Shown here: positions 18,382-27,672 of the stretch, piece by piece
Position numbering within the stretch: position 1 is the stretch's first letter
Layout of the letters: each line of letters begins with the position of its first letter
Assembly (NCBI GenBank): GCA_947627745.1
Contig: CANQXH010000004.1
Location: 1-54,228 of the forward strand
Direction: 5' to 3'
Source: an uncultured Oscillospiraceae bacterium
GTDB lineage: Bacteria; Bacillota; Clostridia; Oscillospirales; Oscillospiraceae
Length of the DNA: 54,228 bases
Made by a program: the position numbers and the translations under genes
Notes under the pieces: generated by a model
Database searches by the model: none
Told to the model about the DNA's origin: nothing
Seen by the model: only the letters and a program-made list of their open reading frames with translations

Positions 18382-19586
18382 TCGGCGGCAACCTCCACGC
18401 CTCCGGCCTCCCGGATGGACAGCACATGGCAGGCGCCGCTTCCCAGGACCCGGTCCACCTCCCGGCGGAAATCGGGCAGCAGGTCCTCCGGCACGAAGGC
18501 CTGGACCGTCCCAGCAAAGCCGCCGCCGTGGACCCGGAAAGCGCCCCGGTACTCCAGCAGCCGGTGGCACAGCGCCAGGCTCAGCGCCATTTCCTGGTGG
18601 ACCGTGGCGCCGGCGGGAATCACATTTTGCAGATACATGAAGGAGGATTCCCCGCTCTCCCGCACCAGAGCCAGGAAGGCGTCAAAATTGCCTTGGCGGA
18701 GGGCCTCGGCCTCCCGGGCCACCAGCCGGTTTTCCCGGTAGAAGTGGATGGCCCGGAGGACCGCCCGGTCCCCGCAGCGCCGCCGCAGGGCGGGGAGCTC
18801 CGCTTCAAAGGCTTCCTGGGGCACCTGCCGGAGGACAGACTTCCCAAAGTAAGCGGCCACAGACCTCATCTCCGCCGGAATGGCGGCGTATTCCGCCGTC
18901 AGATCGGCGTGGCTGGCCTGAGAGTCCAAAATGCACAGAGCGTGCTGGGCGGAGGCAAAGGAAAAGTCGATTTTCTCTACCGTGGGCGCCTCGGGCTGGA
19001 CAAAGTCCATAGCGACCAACCCGCCCACGGCGGAGGCCATCTGATCCATCAACCCGCAGGGCTTGCCGAAGAAGGTGTTCTCCGCCTGCTGGCCGATCTG
19101 GGCCACCTGGATGGGGGTGGCCCTGCCGCCAAAGAACAGCCCGTTAATCACGGTGCCCAGCAGCACCTCCAGGGCCGCGGAGGAGCTAAGCCCCGAGCCG
19201 GGAAGCACCGTGGAGGTCACATAGGCGTCGAAGCCCGCTACCGGGCAGCCCAGGGCCGCGAAGCCCGCCGCCACCCCCCGGATGAGGGCGGCGGTGGAGT
19301 TGTACTCCTCCTGCCGGGGGGTGAGGTCGGTGATGTCGATCTCTACCGGGGCATAGCCCTGGGAAAGCACCCGGATCCGGTTTTCCCCGTTGGGCCGGGC
19401 AGCCGCCAGGGTGTCCAGATTCACGGCGGCAGCCAGGACCCGGCCATGCTGATGGTCCGTGTGGTTGCCGCCGATCTCCGTCCGCCCGGGAGCGGAAAAG
19501 TAGCGGGCAGGGGAGCCGCCAAAGGCGGCGGAAAAACCGGCGTCCAGGGCCTTTTTGGCCCCGCCGGAAAGCGTCAGCTGGGACAT
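18378..19586 (-). CDS. galK: galactokinase (GHMP kinase)
   Basis: FSAPGRTEIGGNHTDHQHGRVLAAAVN; PGSGLSSSAALEVLLG; HGGGFAGTVQAFVP. Confidence 0.93.
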   Translation of the reverse strand: MSQLTLSGGAKKALDAGFSAAFGGSPARYFSAPGRTEIGGNHTDHQHGRVLAAAVNLDTLAAARPNGENRIRVLSQGYAPVEIDITDLTPRQEEYNSTAALIRGVAAGFAALGCPVAGFDAYVTSTVLPGSGLSSSAALEVLLGTVINGLFFGGRATPIQVAQIGQQAENTFFGKPCGLMDQMASAVGGLVAMDFVQPEAPTVEKIDFSFASAQHALCILDSQASHADLTAEYAAIPAEMRSVAAYFGKSVLRQVPQEAFEAELPALRRRCGDRAVLRAIHFYRENRLVAREAEALRQGNFDAFLALVRESGESSFMYLQNVIPAGATVHQEMALSLALCHRLLEYRGAFRVHGGGFAGTVQAFVPEDLLPDFRREVDRVLGSGACHVLSIREAGGVEVAAE

Positions 19587-19604
19587 GCGCGAATGTCTCC
19601 TTCC

Positions 19605-20873
19605 TTAAATTCCGTAGACCAGCCAGATATAGATGTAGGCTGGGATAATGGCCGCCAGGGTGAAGGGAATGCCGATCTTGAAGAAGTCGGAATTCTTCAC
19701 CTCCAGCCCCTCCTTCCGGAGAATGCCGATGCCGGTGATGTTGGCGGAAGCGCCAATGGGGGTCAGGTTGCCTCCCAGGGTGGCTCCGGACAGCAGACCA
19801 AAATAAAGCGGCGTGGGGTCGATACCCAGCCCCAGGGCCAGACTCTGCACCACCGGCAGCATGGTGGCCACATAGGGAATGTTGTCCACAAAGGCGGAGA
19901 TGGCCACGCTGGCCCAGACGATGACGGTGTAGATCAGGAACACGTTTCCCCCGCCGGCCTTGGCCAGCAGATCCGCCGCCGCGTCGATGACGCCCTTGGC
20001 GGTGATGCCGCCGATCATCAGAAACAGCCCCACCAGCAGCCCGATGGTCTCAAAGTCGATCTGCTTCAGCGGCTCGACCACGGCGGAGAGGTCCTTCTTC
20101 TTCCAGAAATTGTATACCAGGCCGATGACCAGCAGCCCGCAGCAGATCAGCCCGTTGGTGGTCTCCGGCTTTTCCGGCAGGAAGGAGGCCAGGATCAGCA
20201 GCACCACGGTGCCGCACAGCAGCACGGTGGGGACGTAGTCCTTCACCTCGGTGCGGCCGCCCTTGGGGATGGGGGCCCGCTCCTTTCGGAAGAGCCAGGC
20301 CAGAATCAGGGCGGCGATCACCGCGCCCAGCTCCACGGCGAAGAAGATGCTGGGCCGTCCCTGATACCAGAAGAAATCCAAAAAGCTCATTTGGGCGTAG
20401 GAACCCAGCATGATGGCGGTGGTGTCTCCCACCAACGTGGCGGCGCCCTGGAGATTGGAGGATACGGCGATGGCGATGATGAAGGGCACGGGGTTGGTTT
20501 TCAGCTTTTTGCAGATCTCCAGAGCCACCGGGGCGATCATCAGCACCGTGGCCACGTTGTCCACAAAGGCGGAGATCAGTCCCGCGAACAGGGACAGTGA
20601 CACCGCCGCCCATAGGACATTGGGCACCCGCTCCATGATCAGGTCCGCCAGCAGCTCCGGCATCCGGCTCTCAATGAACAGTGCCACCAGGCCCATGGTG
20701 CCGGCAATCATCAGCAGCACGTTGAAGTCGATGCTTCCCCAGATCTGATCCAGGGGCAGCATTCCGGTGACGATGAAAATGGCGGCGGAGCCCAGGGCCA
20801 CATAGGGCCGGAACTTCGGCAGGGCCAGCATGAGAATATAGGTCAGGGCGAACAGAACCAAAGCAGCCAGCAT
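19605..20873 (-). CDS. SLC13/ArsB/NhaD-type ion transporter
   Basis: Multi-TM protein with two inverted repeats FVDNVATVLMIAPVA and FVDNIPYVATMLPVV. Confidence 0.88.
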   Translation of the reverse strand: MLAALVLFALTYILMLALPKFRPYVALGSAAIFIVTGMLPLDQIWGSIDFNVLLMIAGTMGLVALFIESRMPELLADLIMERVPNVLWAAVSLSLFAGLISAFVDNVATVLMIAPVALEICKKLKTNPVPFIIAIAVSSNLQGAATLVGDTTAIMLGSYAQMSFLDFFWYQGRPSIFFAVELGAVIAALILAWLFRKERAPIPKGGRTEVKDYVPTVLLCGTVVLLILASFLPEKPETTNGLICCGLLVIGLVYNFWKKKDLSAVVEPLKQIDFETIGLLVGLFLMIGGITAKGVIDAAADLLAKAGGGNVFLIYTVIVWASVAISAFVDNIPYVATMLPVVQSLALGLGIDPTPLYFGLLSGATLGGNLTPIGASANITGIGILRKEGLEVKNSDFFKIGIPFTLAAIIPAYIYIWLVYGI

Positions 20874-20987
20874 AACAGCACCTCATTGGTAAGAATCGTT
20901 ATCCAATAGTATAGCAAAAAACCCGGGCGGTGTAAATATTCCAATTGTAAAAAATCATCTTCATGACCTGGGTTTTTGGGAAGCGGG

Positions 20988-21016
20988 TTGCATTTTTCCC
21001 GGTTTTGGGATATAAT
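20988..21016 (+). promoter_or_regulatory. putative promoter TTGCAT-17-TATAAT
   Basis: Hexamers with 17-nt spacer upstream of NusG-II gene. Confidence 0.7.
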
Positions 21017-21044
21017 GGGGGCAGTTTTGGAAGGGGGCCCGGCG

Positions 21045-21395
21045 ATGGGGAAGCGGGATCTGTGGCTGATTGGGGGATTATTGCTCCTGACGGCGGCGCT
21101 GTTTCTAAGCTCGTGGCTTCTGGGCAGGCCCGGGGCCTACGCGGTGGTGCGGGTGGACGGCCGGGAGGTGGCCCGCTATGCGCTGACCCAGAACGGGACC
21201 TATGAATTAAACGGCGGCACCAATTTTCTGGTCATCCAGGACGGCGCCGCCCGGATTGTGGAGGCGGACTGCCCCGACCGGCTGTGCGTCCGCCAGGGAT
21301 GGATCTCCAAAGCCGGCCAGGTGATTACCTGCCTACCCAACCGGCTCACCGTCACGGTCTACGGGCCGGACGACGGGGTAGACGTTTATATGTAG
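21045..21395 (+). CDS. NusG domain II-containing protein
   Basis: N-terminal TM; YAVVRVDGREVARYALTQNGTYEL...DCPDRLCVRQGWISKAGQVITCLPNRLTVTV. Confidence 0.88.
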   Translation: MGKRDLWLIGGLLLLTAALFLSSWLLGRPGAYAVVRVDGREVARYALTQNGTYELNGGTNFLVIQDGAARIVEADCPDRLCVRQGWISKAGQVITCLPNRLTVTVYGPDDGVDVYM

Positions 21396-21406
21396 GAGGA
21401 GCCAAG

Positions 21407-21901
21407 GTGAAAAAAAGCCGAAAGGTGACGGTCCTGGCCCTCTGCGCCAGTCTGGCCATGGTGCTGTCCTATGTGGAGAGCCTGTTTCCCGCCTTTGTGG
21501 CGGTGCCGGGGGTAAAGCTGGGCCTTGCCAACATTGCCGTGGTGTTCGCCTTGTATTCCCTGGGCTTTTGGGAGGCGGGGGTGGTGTCCCTGGTGCGGAC
21601 GGTGTCCCTGGCCCTGCTCTTTGGCAACGGTGCCAGCTTCCTTTACAGCTTGGCGGGAGCCTGTCTGAGCCTGGCGGGGATGGCGGCGCTGAAAAAAACC
21701 GGACTCTTTGCCCCGGTGTCTGTCAGCGTGGCGGGAGGCGTTCTCCACAACCTGGGCCAGATCGCCATGGCCTGCCTGCTGCTGGAAACCAACGTGATTT
21801 TATATTACTTGCCCTACCTGATCCTCAGCGGCACCCTGGCGGGAATCGCCATCGGCCTGCTGGCGGGGTATCTGGTCCGGCGGATCCGCATTGACTCCTA
21901 G
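21407..21901 (+). CDS. Gx transporter family membrane protein (heptaprenyl diphosphate synthase component I-like)
   Basis: SLAMVLSYVESLFPAFVAVPGVKLGLANIAVVFALY; GTG start after AGGAGG. Confidence 0.88.
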   Translation: MKKSRKVTVLALCASLAMVLSYVESLFPAFVAVPGVKLGLANIAVVFALYSLGFWEAGVVSLVRTVSLALLFGNGASFLYSLAGACLSLAGMAALKKTGLFAPVSVSVAGGVLHNLGQIAMACLLLETNVILYYLPYLILSGTLAGIAIGLLAGYLVRRIRIDS

Positions 21902-21950
21902 CGTCGGGCTTCCCGGCGCTTATCTTTTATCCAAATTGGCAAAATTCCTC

Positions 21951-21979
21951 TTGCCTCTTGGGATCTTTTTGATTATAAT
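21951..21979 (+). promoter_or_regulatory. putative promoter TTGCCT-17-TATAAT for fumarase genes
   Basis: Hexamers with 17-nt spacer. Confidence 0.7.
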
Positions 21980-22000
21980 GTAGCAAAAAGGAGGGCGGTT

Positions 22001-22843
22001 ATGCGAGAACTGGATGTGGCGGAAATCACCGCCTGCTTGGAGCGGCTGTGCGTCCGGGCCAATACCCAGCTGCCGGAGGATGTGCGTGGGGCGCTGGACC
22101 GCTGCGTGGCAGCGGAGCCCTGGCCCCTGGCCCGGGAGATCTTGTCGGATATCCGGGAGAACTACCGGACGGCGGAGGCGGAAGGCTGTCCCATCTGCCA
22201 GGACACCGGCATGGCCTGCGTTTTCCTGGAAATCGGCCAGGACGTCCACCTGACCGGCGGCGAACTGGAGGAAGCGGTGAATCTGGGCGTCCGCCGGGGC
22301 TATGTGGGGGGCTACCTCCGGGCCTCGGTGGTGGCGGACCCCATCCGCCGGGGCAACACCGGGGACAATACCCCCGCCATGCTCTATACCCGGATCGTCC
22401 CCGGGGAGCGGGTGAAAATCACCCTCTGCCCCAAGGGCTTCGGCAGCGAGAACATGAGCGCCATCCGAATGCTCAAGCCCTCGGCGGGACGGCAGGGGAT
22501 CGAGGATTTTATTTTGGAGACGGTGGAGGCGGCGGGGCCCAATCCCTGCCCACCTATGGTCATCGGGGTGGGCCTGGGCGGCACCTTTGACAAGGCGGCG
22601 TATCTGGCCAAGGTGGCCTTGCTCCGCCCCCTGGACCAGCCCAATCCCGACCCCTACTACGCGGAAATGGAGGCGGCGCTTTTGAAGAAGGTGAACGCCC
22701 TGGGCATCGGCCCTCAGGGCTTCGGCGGCCGCGCCACGGCCCTGGGCCTGAATATCGAGGTGCTGCCCACCCACATCGCGGGGATGCCTTGCGCGGTGAA
22801 CATCAGCTGCCACGTCACCCGCCATGCCTGGGAGGTGCTTTGA
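22001..22843 (+). CDS. class I fumarate hydratase alpha subunit
   Basis: CPICQDTGMACVFLEIGQDV; RRGNTGDNTPAM; FGSENMSAIRML. Confidence 0.94.
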   Translation: MRELDVAEITACLERLCVRANTQLPEDVRGALDRCVAAEPWPLAREILSDIRENYRTAEAEGCPICQDTGMACVFLEIGQDVHLTGGELEEAVNLGVRRGYVGGYLRASVVADPIRRGNTGDNTPAMLYTRIVPGERVKITLCPKGFGSENMSAIRMLKPSAGRQGIEDFILETVEAAGPNPCPPMVIGVGLGGTFDKAAYLAKVALLRPLDQPNPDPYYAEMEAALLKKVNALGIGPQGFGGRATALGLNIEVLPTHIAGMPCAVNISCHVTRHAWEVL

Positions 22844-23397
22844 TGGAACGACACATCACGCTGCCTCTGACGGAGGAGCTGGCCCGCTCCCTGCGGGCGG
22901 GAGACCGGGTCTATCTCACCGGGCCGGTGTATACCTCCCGGGACGCCGGGCACAAGCGGCTTTGCGAGGCCCTGGCCCGGGGGGAGAAGCTGCCCTTTGA
23001 CCCGAAGGATGCCACCATCTATTATGTAGGCCCCACCCCCGCCCCGCCGGGGAAGGTGATCGGTGCCGCCGGGCCCACCACCAGCGGCCGGATGGACGCC
23101 TACGCCCCCACATTGCTTTCCCAGGGCGTGCGGGGCATGATCGGCAAGGGCGCCCGGTCCTGTGAGGTGGTGGAGGCCATGATCCGCTACGGTGGGGTCT
23201 ACTTCGGCGCCATCGGCGGAGCCGGGGCGCTGCTGGCAAAGTGTGTCAAGCATAGCCGCCTGATCGCTTATGAGGACCTGGGGGCGGAGGCCCTCCGCCG
23301 ATTGGAGGTGGAAGACATGCCCCTCTATGTGGTCATTGACAGTCTGGGGCAGAATCTGTACGAATTGGGCCGGGCGGCCTATCTGGAATCGATATAA
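22843..23397 (+). CDS. class I fumarate hydratase beta subunit
   Basis: LTGPVYTSRDAGHKRL; GPTTSGRMDAYAPTLLSQGVRGMIGKG. Confidence 0.94.
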   Translation: MERHITLPLTEELARSLRAGDRVYLTGPVYTSRDAGHKRLCEALARGEKLPFDPKDATIYYVGPTPAPPGKVIGAAGPTTSGRMDAYAPTLLSQGVRGMIGKGARSCEVVEAMIRYGGVYFGAIGGAGALLAKCVKHSRLIAYEDLGAEALRRLEVEDMPLYVVIDSLGQNLYELGRAAYLESI

Positions 23398-23409
23398 GGA
23401 GGGCTATCT

Positions 23410-24027
23410 ATGCGGATCATCACCATCAGCCGGGAATTTGGCAGCGGCGGGCACGAGCTGGGCAGACGCCTGGCGGAAATTCTGGACATCGATTTTTACG
23501 ACAAGGAGATCATCTCCGCCCTGGCCGCCAACAAGGATCTGGATCAGGACTACATGGCCCGGACCCTGGCCCAGGGGAATTTGCCGGGGCTGGGGGTCCG
23601 CCGTTCCGCCACGGGGCAGAGCGTGGTGCGGGTGACCAGCCTGCAGGAGCAGAAGCGGGTAATCCAGATGCTGCCCACCCTGGGCCGGGACTTTGTGATC
23701 GTGGGCCGGAACGCGGATATTCTGCTGGAAGAATACGAGCCCCTAAATCTGTTCGTCTGCGCCGGGATGGAGGCCAAGCTCCGCCGCTGCAAGGAGCGGG
23801 TGGCGGAGGGGGAGAACCTTTCCGACGGGGAGCTGGAGCGGAAGATCCGGAGCATTGACAAGGCCCGCTATCACACCCGGGAGCTGCTCACCGGGGCCCC
23901 CTGGGGGGTGGCTAGCGCCTACCACCTGACGGTGAACACCAGTTCCTGGCAGATCCAAGAGCTGGCGCCGGCGGTGGCGGAGTTTGTCCTGCGGTGGTTC
24001 GGCCGTTCCCGCCCCCGGCTGGGATGA
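23410..24027 (+). CDS. cytidylate kinase-like family protein
   Basis: MRIITISREFGSGGHELGRRLAEILDIDFYDKEII. Confidence 0.92.
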   Translation: MRIITISREFGSGGHELGRRLAEILDIDFYDKEIISALAANKDLDQDYMARTLAQGNLPGLGVRRSATGQSVVRVTSLQEQKRVIQMLPTLGRDFVIVGRNADILLEEYEPLNLFVCAGMEAKLRRCKERVAEGENLSDGELERKIRSIDKARYHTRELLTGAPWGVASAYHLTVNTSSWQIQELAPAVAEFVLRWFGRSRPRLG

Positions 24028-24047
24028 GCCCGGAAGAAAGATTGTTG

Positions 24048-24076
24048 TTGAAACAGACGAAAAGCTGTGTTATGAT
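24048..24076 (+). promoter_or_regulatory. putative promoter TTGAAA-17-TATGAT
   Basis: Hexamers with 17-nt spacer. Confidence 0.6.
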
Positions 24077-24109
24077 AGTGCTACATTAACCAGGAAAGAA
24101 GGCATCCAA

Positions 24110-25057
24110 ATGCAAGGACAGGAAAAGCTGCGCAAGCTGGAGCAGCGGGTGGACGGCGGCTTTATCGCGCTGATTGCCGTGCTGATCTTCACCGTCGTCA
24201 ATCTGGGAATCATGCTGGCCAACTCCACGTTCTATTTTCTCTTCTCCGCCGCAGTGCCCTATTACTTGACCTGGCTCGGCCGGATCATGGACAACGGCAC
24301 CGTGGACGGTACCGGGGAGATCATCGGGACCTATACCAATACGGCGCTGGTGATGGCCGGGATCATCCTGGCGGTGTACCTGCTGTGCGCCATTTTTTAC
24401 AAAAAGAGCCGCTTTTGGATGGCGCTGGCGGCAATCCTGCTTCTGCTGGATACCCTGGGCCTGGCGGCGGTGGCGGTGTTCCTGCTGGAGGATGCCAGCG
24501 GCGTGATTTTGGACGCGGTGTTCCATCTCTGGGCGCTGTGGCAGCTGTTCTCCGCCCTGTTCGCGGCGGGTCCGCTGCGCCGTCTGCGCAACGCGCCCCC
24601 CGCGCCCGCACCTGGTCCCGCCCCGGCGCCTGCGTGGCAGCCGCCTCAGGAGGCTCAGCAGATGAGTTGGCAGGAGTACCTGAGCCAGCAGTCCGGCGCG
24701 CCCCAGCAGCCTCCGGTCCAGCCGAACCAACCCTGGGCCTATCCTCCGGCGCAGCCGAATCAGCCCTGGACTAATCCTCAGGCCCAGCCGAATCAGCCCT
24801 GGACTAATCCTCAGGCCCAGCCGAATCAGCCCTGGACCTACCCTCCGGCGCAGCCGAACCAGCCCTGGACCTACCCTCCGGCGCAGCCGAACCAGCCCTG
24901 GACCTACCCTCCGGCGCAGCCGAACCAACCCTGGACCAACCCTCCGGCACAGCCGGATCAGTCCCGGACCGATCCTCCCGCCCAGCCGGATCAGACGCCG
25001 CCCCAGCGGCGCTCTACCACCCCGGAGCTGGACGAGCAGAAGCCCTGGCAGCCCTGA
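24110..25057 (+). CDS. membrane protein with proline-rich C-terminal 11-aa tandem repeats
   Basis: Several hydrophobic segments then (QPNQPWTYPPA)n. Confidence 0.85.
   Translation: MQGQEKLRKLEQRVDGGFIALIAVLIFTVVNLGIMLANSTFYFLFSAAVPYYLTWLGRIMDNGTVDGTGEIIGTYTNTALVMAGIILAVYLLCAIFYKKSRFWMALAAILLLLDTLGLAAVAVFLLEDASGVILDAVFHLWALWQLFSALFAAGPLRRLRNAPPAPAPGPAPAPAWQPPQEAQQMSWQEYLSQQSGAPQQPPVQPNQPWAYPPAQPNQPWTNPQAQPNQPWTNPQAQPNQPWTYPPAQPNQPWTYPPAQPNQPWTYPPAQPNQPWTNPPAQPDQSRTDPPAQPDQTPPQRRSTTPELDEQKPWQP
24719..24982 (+). repeat. in-frame 33-bp tandem repeat, 8 units encoding QPNQPW[T/A][Y/N]P[P/Q]A (last unit degenerate)
   Basis: cagccgaaycarccctggacctaccctccggcg repeats read directly. Confidence 0.92.
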
Positions 25058-25093
25058 TCCTCCCTTGGAGCCGGCAGCGGAACCATGAAATAC

Positions 25094-25131
25094 AAAGCCA
25101 TGCCCTTTCCTAGGAAAGGACATGGCTTTTT
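25094..25131. terminator. terminator between convergent genes
   Basis: AAAGCCATGCCCTTTCCTAGGAAAGGACATGGCTTTTT. Confidence 0.8.
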
Positions 25132-25135
25132 GTGG

Positions 25136-26296
25136 CTACTCCCCAACCTGCCGGGCGCAGCACACCCGGCCCAGCACCCGGCAGAACAGCTCTGTCCAGG
25201 TCAGGCGGGGTACCGCCTTTTCCGCCACCAGCGGCACCTGAGCCAGGATCTGCTCCCCAGAGCGTACCGTCATGGTGCCCAGCCGCTGGCCCTGGCTGAC
25301 CGGGGCCGTGACCGATTCATCCAGTGTGATCTGGGTGGTCACGCTGGAGCGCTGGGCCTTGTCGATCAGCAGGGCGGCCTCCTGACCCAGCTGGACCTTC
25401 ACCGATCCTTCCGCCCCCAGCTTCACCGGCACCGGATCGGCCTCCTCCAGCGCCGGGGATATCAGGGCGTAGTTGGCGAAGCCGTAGTCCAGCATGGACT
25501 TGCAGGCGGCAAACCGCTCCTGGCTGGTTTTACAGCCCATTACCACGGCGATCAGCCCCAGCCCTTCCCGCTCCGCCGAAGCGGACAGGCAGTACCCCGC
25601 CCCGGAGGTGAAGCCGGTTTTTAAGCCCGTTGCCCCGGAGTAAAACCGGATGAGCTTGTTGGTGTTGGCCAGCCCGAAGGCCCCGGAGCGCACGGTATCC
25701 ATCCAGATGGTGGTAAATTTGGTGATGCTCGGGTGATTTTTCAGCAGTTCCCGGCTCATCAGCGCGATATCGTAGGCCGAGGTGCGATGCTCCTTCGCCG
25801 AATCGTCGTCGTCCAGGCCGGTGCAGTTGACGAAATGGGTGTCCACCATGCCCAGCTCCTTGGCCCGGGCGTTCATCATTTCCACGAAGGCGGACTCGCT
25901 GCCGGCGATATGCTCAGCCATGGCGCAGGCGCAGTCGTTGGCGGAGGAGACGGCGATGGACTTGAGCATCTCCGAGACCTTCATGCTCTCGCCCACCTTG
26001 AGGTAGATCTGACTGCCGCCCTTGGCGGCGGCGGCCTCGGAGGCGATCACGGTATCGTCCCAACCGATCTTGCCGGAGTCAATGGCCTCCATGATCAGCA
26101 GCATGGTCATCACCTTGGTCACGCTGGCGGGGGCCAGGGGCTCATGGGAATTGGACTCATAGAGTACCGTCCCGGTGGCGATGTCCATGAGAACGGCACT
26201 TTTTCCCGCCACATTCAAATCCACCGCGTAGGCCCTGGCGGGCAGCAGCCCCGCCAAAAGCACGCAGATCATCAACATCCATACGGCCCGTTTCAT
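25136..26296 (-). CDS. D-alanyl-D-alanine carboxypeptidase (DacF/PBP5-like)
   Basis: LAPASVTKVMTMLLIMEAI, SSANDCACAMAEH, GLKTGFTSGAGYCLSASAEREG; signal peptide. Confidence 0.95.
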   Translation of the reverse strand: MKRAVWMLMICVLLAGLLPARAYAVDLNVAGKSAVLMDIATGTVLYESNSHEPLAPASVTKVMTMLLIMEAIDSGKIGWDDTVIASEAAAAKGGSQIYLKVGESMKVSEMLKSIAVSSANDCACAMAEHIAGSESAFVEMMNARAKELGMVDTHFVNCTGLDDDDSAKEHRTSAYDIALMSRELLKNHPSITKFTTIWMDTVRSGAFGLANTNKLIRFYSGATGLKTGFTSGAGYCLSASAEREGLGLIAVVMGCKTSQERFAACKSMLDYGFANYALISPALEEADPVPVKLGAEGSVKVQLGQEAALLIDKAQRSSVTTQITLDESVTAPVSQGQRLGTMTVRSGEQILAQVPLVAEKAVPRLTWTELFCRVLGRVCCARQVGE

Positions 26297-26362
26297 ACCG
26301 ATCCCTCCAATGCCTTTGTGGTGACACTCTATGAACCCCCCGGCGGAATTATCACTTGGGAA

Positions 26363-26391
26363 TTGACCTTTCGAGCCTTGTCTGGTATAAT
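26363..26391 (+). promoter_or_regulatory. putative promoter TTGACC-17-TATAAT
   Basis: Hexamers with 17-nt spacer. Confidence 0.75.
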
Positions 26392-26415
26392 GGTCAAAAA
26401 AGAGGGAGGGCGCTT

Positions 26416-26751
26416 ATGTTTCGGGATCGGGATCAGGAGCTTGACCGGCTGAACCGGGCGCTGCTGGAGGAAGAGGAAAAAGCGGGAAAGAGCTTTTATG
26501 ACTTTGAGGACGACGAGCCTCAGCCGGAGCCGGATTGGGACGATTCCTTGGACCTGGACGCCCTCTTGACCCAGGGGGAGCCGGAGGACTACGGCGAAGA
26601 CGAGGAGGACTACGATGAGGACTACGAAGAGGATTACGGGCCCGCGCCCCAGTCCGAGCCCACCAGCCCCCTTCTGATCGCGGCGGTGATTCTGCTGGCT
26701 TTCATTATCTGCCTGCTGGCCTGGTGGATCTTCGCGGGGGGCCTGCCGTGA
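26416..26751 (+). CDS. small C-terminally anchored membrane protein with very acidic linker
   Basis: EDYGEDEEDYDEDYEEDYGP then LLIAAVILLAFIICLLAWWIF TM; overlaps next gene (TGATG). Confidence 0.8.
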   Translation: MFRDRDQELDRLNRALLEEEEKAGKSFYDFEDDEPQPEPDWDDSLDLDALLTQGEPEDYGEDEEDYDEDYEEDYGPAPQSEPTSPLLIAAVILLAFIICLLAWWIFAGGLP

Positions 26752-27662
26752 TGGTTCTGGGCCGCTTCGCCCCCACGCCCTCCGGGCGGATGCATTTGGG
26801 AAACGTGTTCGCCGCCCTGATCGCCTGGCTTTCCGCACGGTCCCAGGGGGGCGGCTTTGTGCTGCGGATGGAGGACCTGGACACTCTGCGTACCAGCGAT
26901 GTATATGCCCAGGCCATCCGGGAGGACCTGCGCTGGCTGGGCCTGACCTGGGACGAGGAGACCCAGCCCCAAAGCCTCCGGGGCCCGGCCTACGACCGGT
27001 ATTATGACGCCCTTTCGACTCGAGGGCTGCTCTACCCCTGCTACTGTACCCGGAGCCTGCTCCACAGCCCCAATGCCCCCCACCTGTCCGATGGCACCTA
27101 CGTCTACCCCGGCACCTGCCGGGATCTGACGGAGGCACAGCGGGGATCGTACCGCCGAGCCCCCGCCTGGCGGGTGAAGGTACCGGACCGGGTATTCCGG
27201 TTCACAGACCTGGCCCAGGGGGAATACAGGCAGAACCTGGCCACAGACTGCGGGGACTTCGTGGTTCGCCGGGCCGATGGGGTTTATGTGTACCAGCTGG
27301 CGGTGACGGTGGACGATGGGGAAACCGGCGTCACCGAGGTGGTTCGAGGAGCGGACCTGCTCTCCTCCACGCCCAGGCAGATGTATTTGCAGGAGCTGTT
27401 CGGCTTTTCCCAGCCCCGGTACGGCCATGTGCCCATGCTCCTGGCCCCGGACGGACGCCGCCTGAGCAAGCGAGACCGGGATCTGGATCTGGGGGCGCTG
27501 CGGCAGCGGATGCCGGCGGAAACCCTGTTGGGAATCCTGGCCCATGCCGCCGGGATGATAGGCCGGCGGGAGCCGGTGTCTGCCCAAGAGCTGATGGGAG
27601 AATTTACCTGGGACCGGCTGCGCCGGGATGCGGTCACGCTGGACCCAGCATTGCTTGAATAG
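26751..27662 (+). CDS. gluQRS: glutamyl-Q tRNA(Asp) synthetase
   Basis: GRFAPTPSGRMHLGNVFAALIAWL; LLAPDGRRLSKRDRDLDLG (KRSK-like). Confidence 0.92.
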   Translation: MVLGRFAPTPSGRMHLGNVFAALIAWLSARSQGGGFVLRMEDLDTLRTSDVYAQAIREDLRWLGLTWDEETQPQSLRGPAYDRYYDALSTRGLLYPCYCTRSLLHSPNAPHLSDGTYVYPGTCRDLTEAQRGSYRRAPAWRVKVPDRVFRFTDLAQGEYRQNLATDCGDFVVRRADGVYVYQLAVTVDDGETGVTEVVRGADLLSSTPRQMYLQELFGFSQPRYGHVPMLLAPDGRRLSKRDRDLDLGALRQRMPAETLLGILAHAAGMIGRREPVSAQELMGEFTWDRLRRDAVTLDPALLE

Positions 27663-27672
27663 GAGGAATGCC

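Noticed and set aside
18213-20600. 795-aa plus-strand ORF
   Set aside because: Antisense shadow of the carboxypeptidase, galK and transporter genes; low-complexity Gly/Pro/His-rich translation typical of high-GC shadow frames
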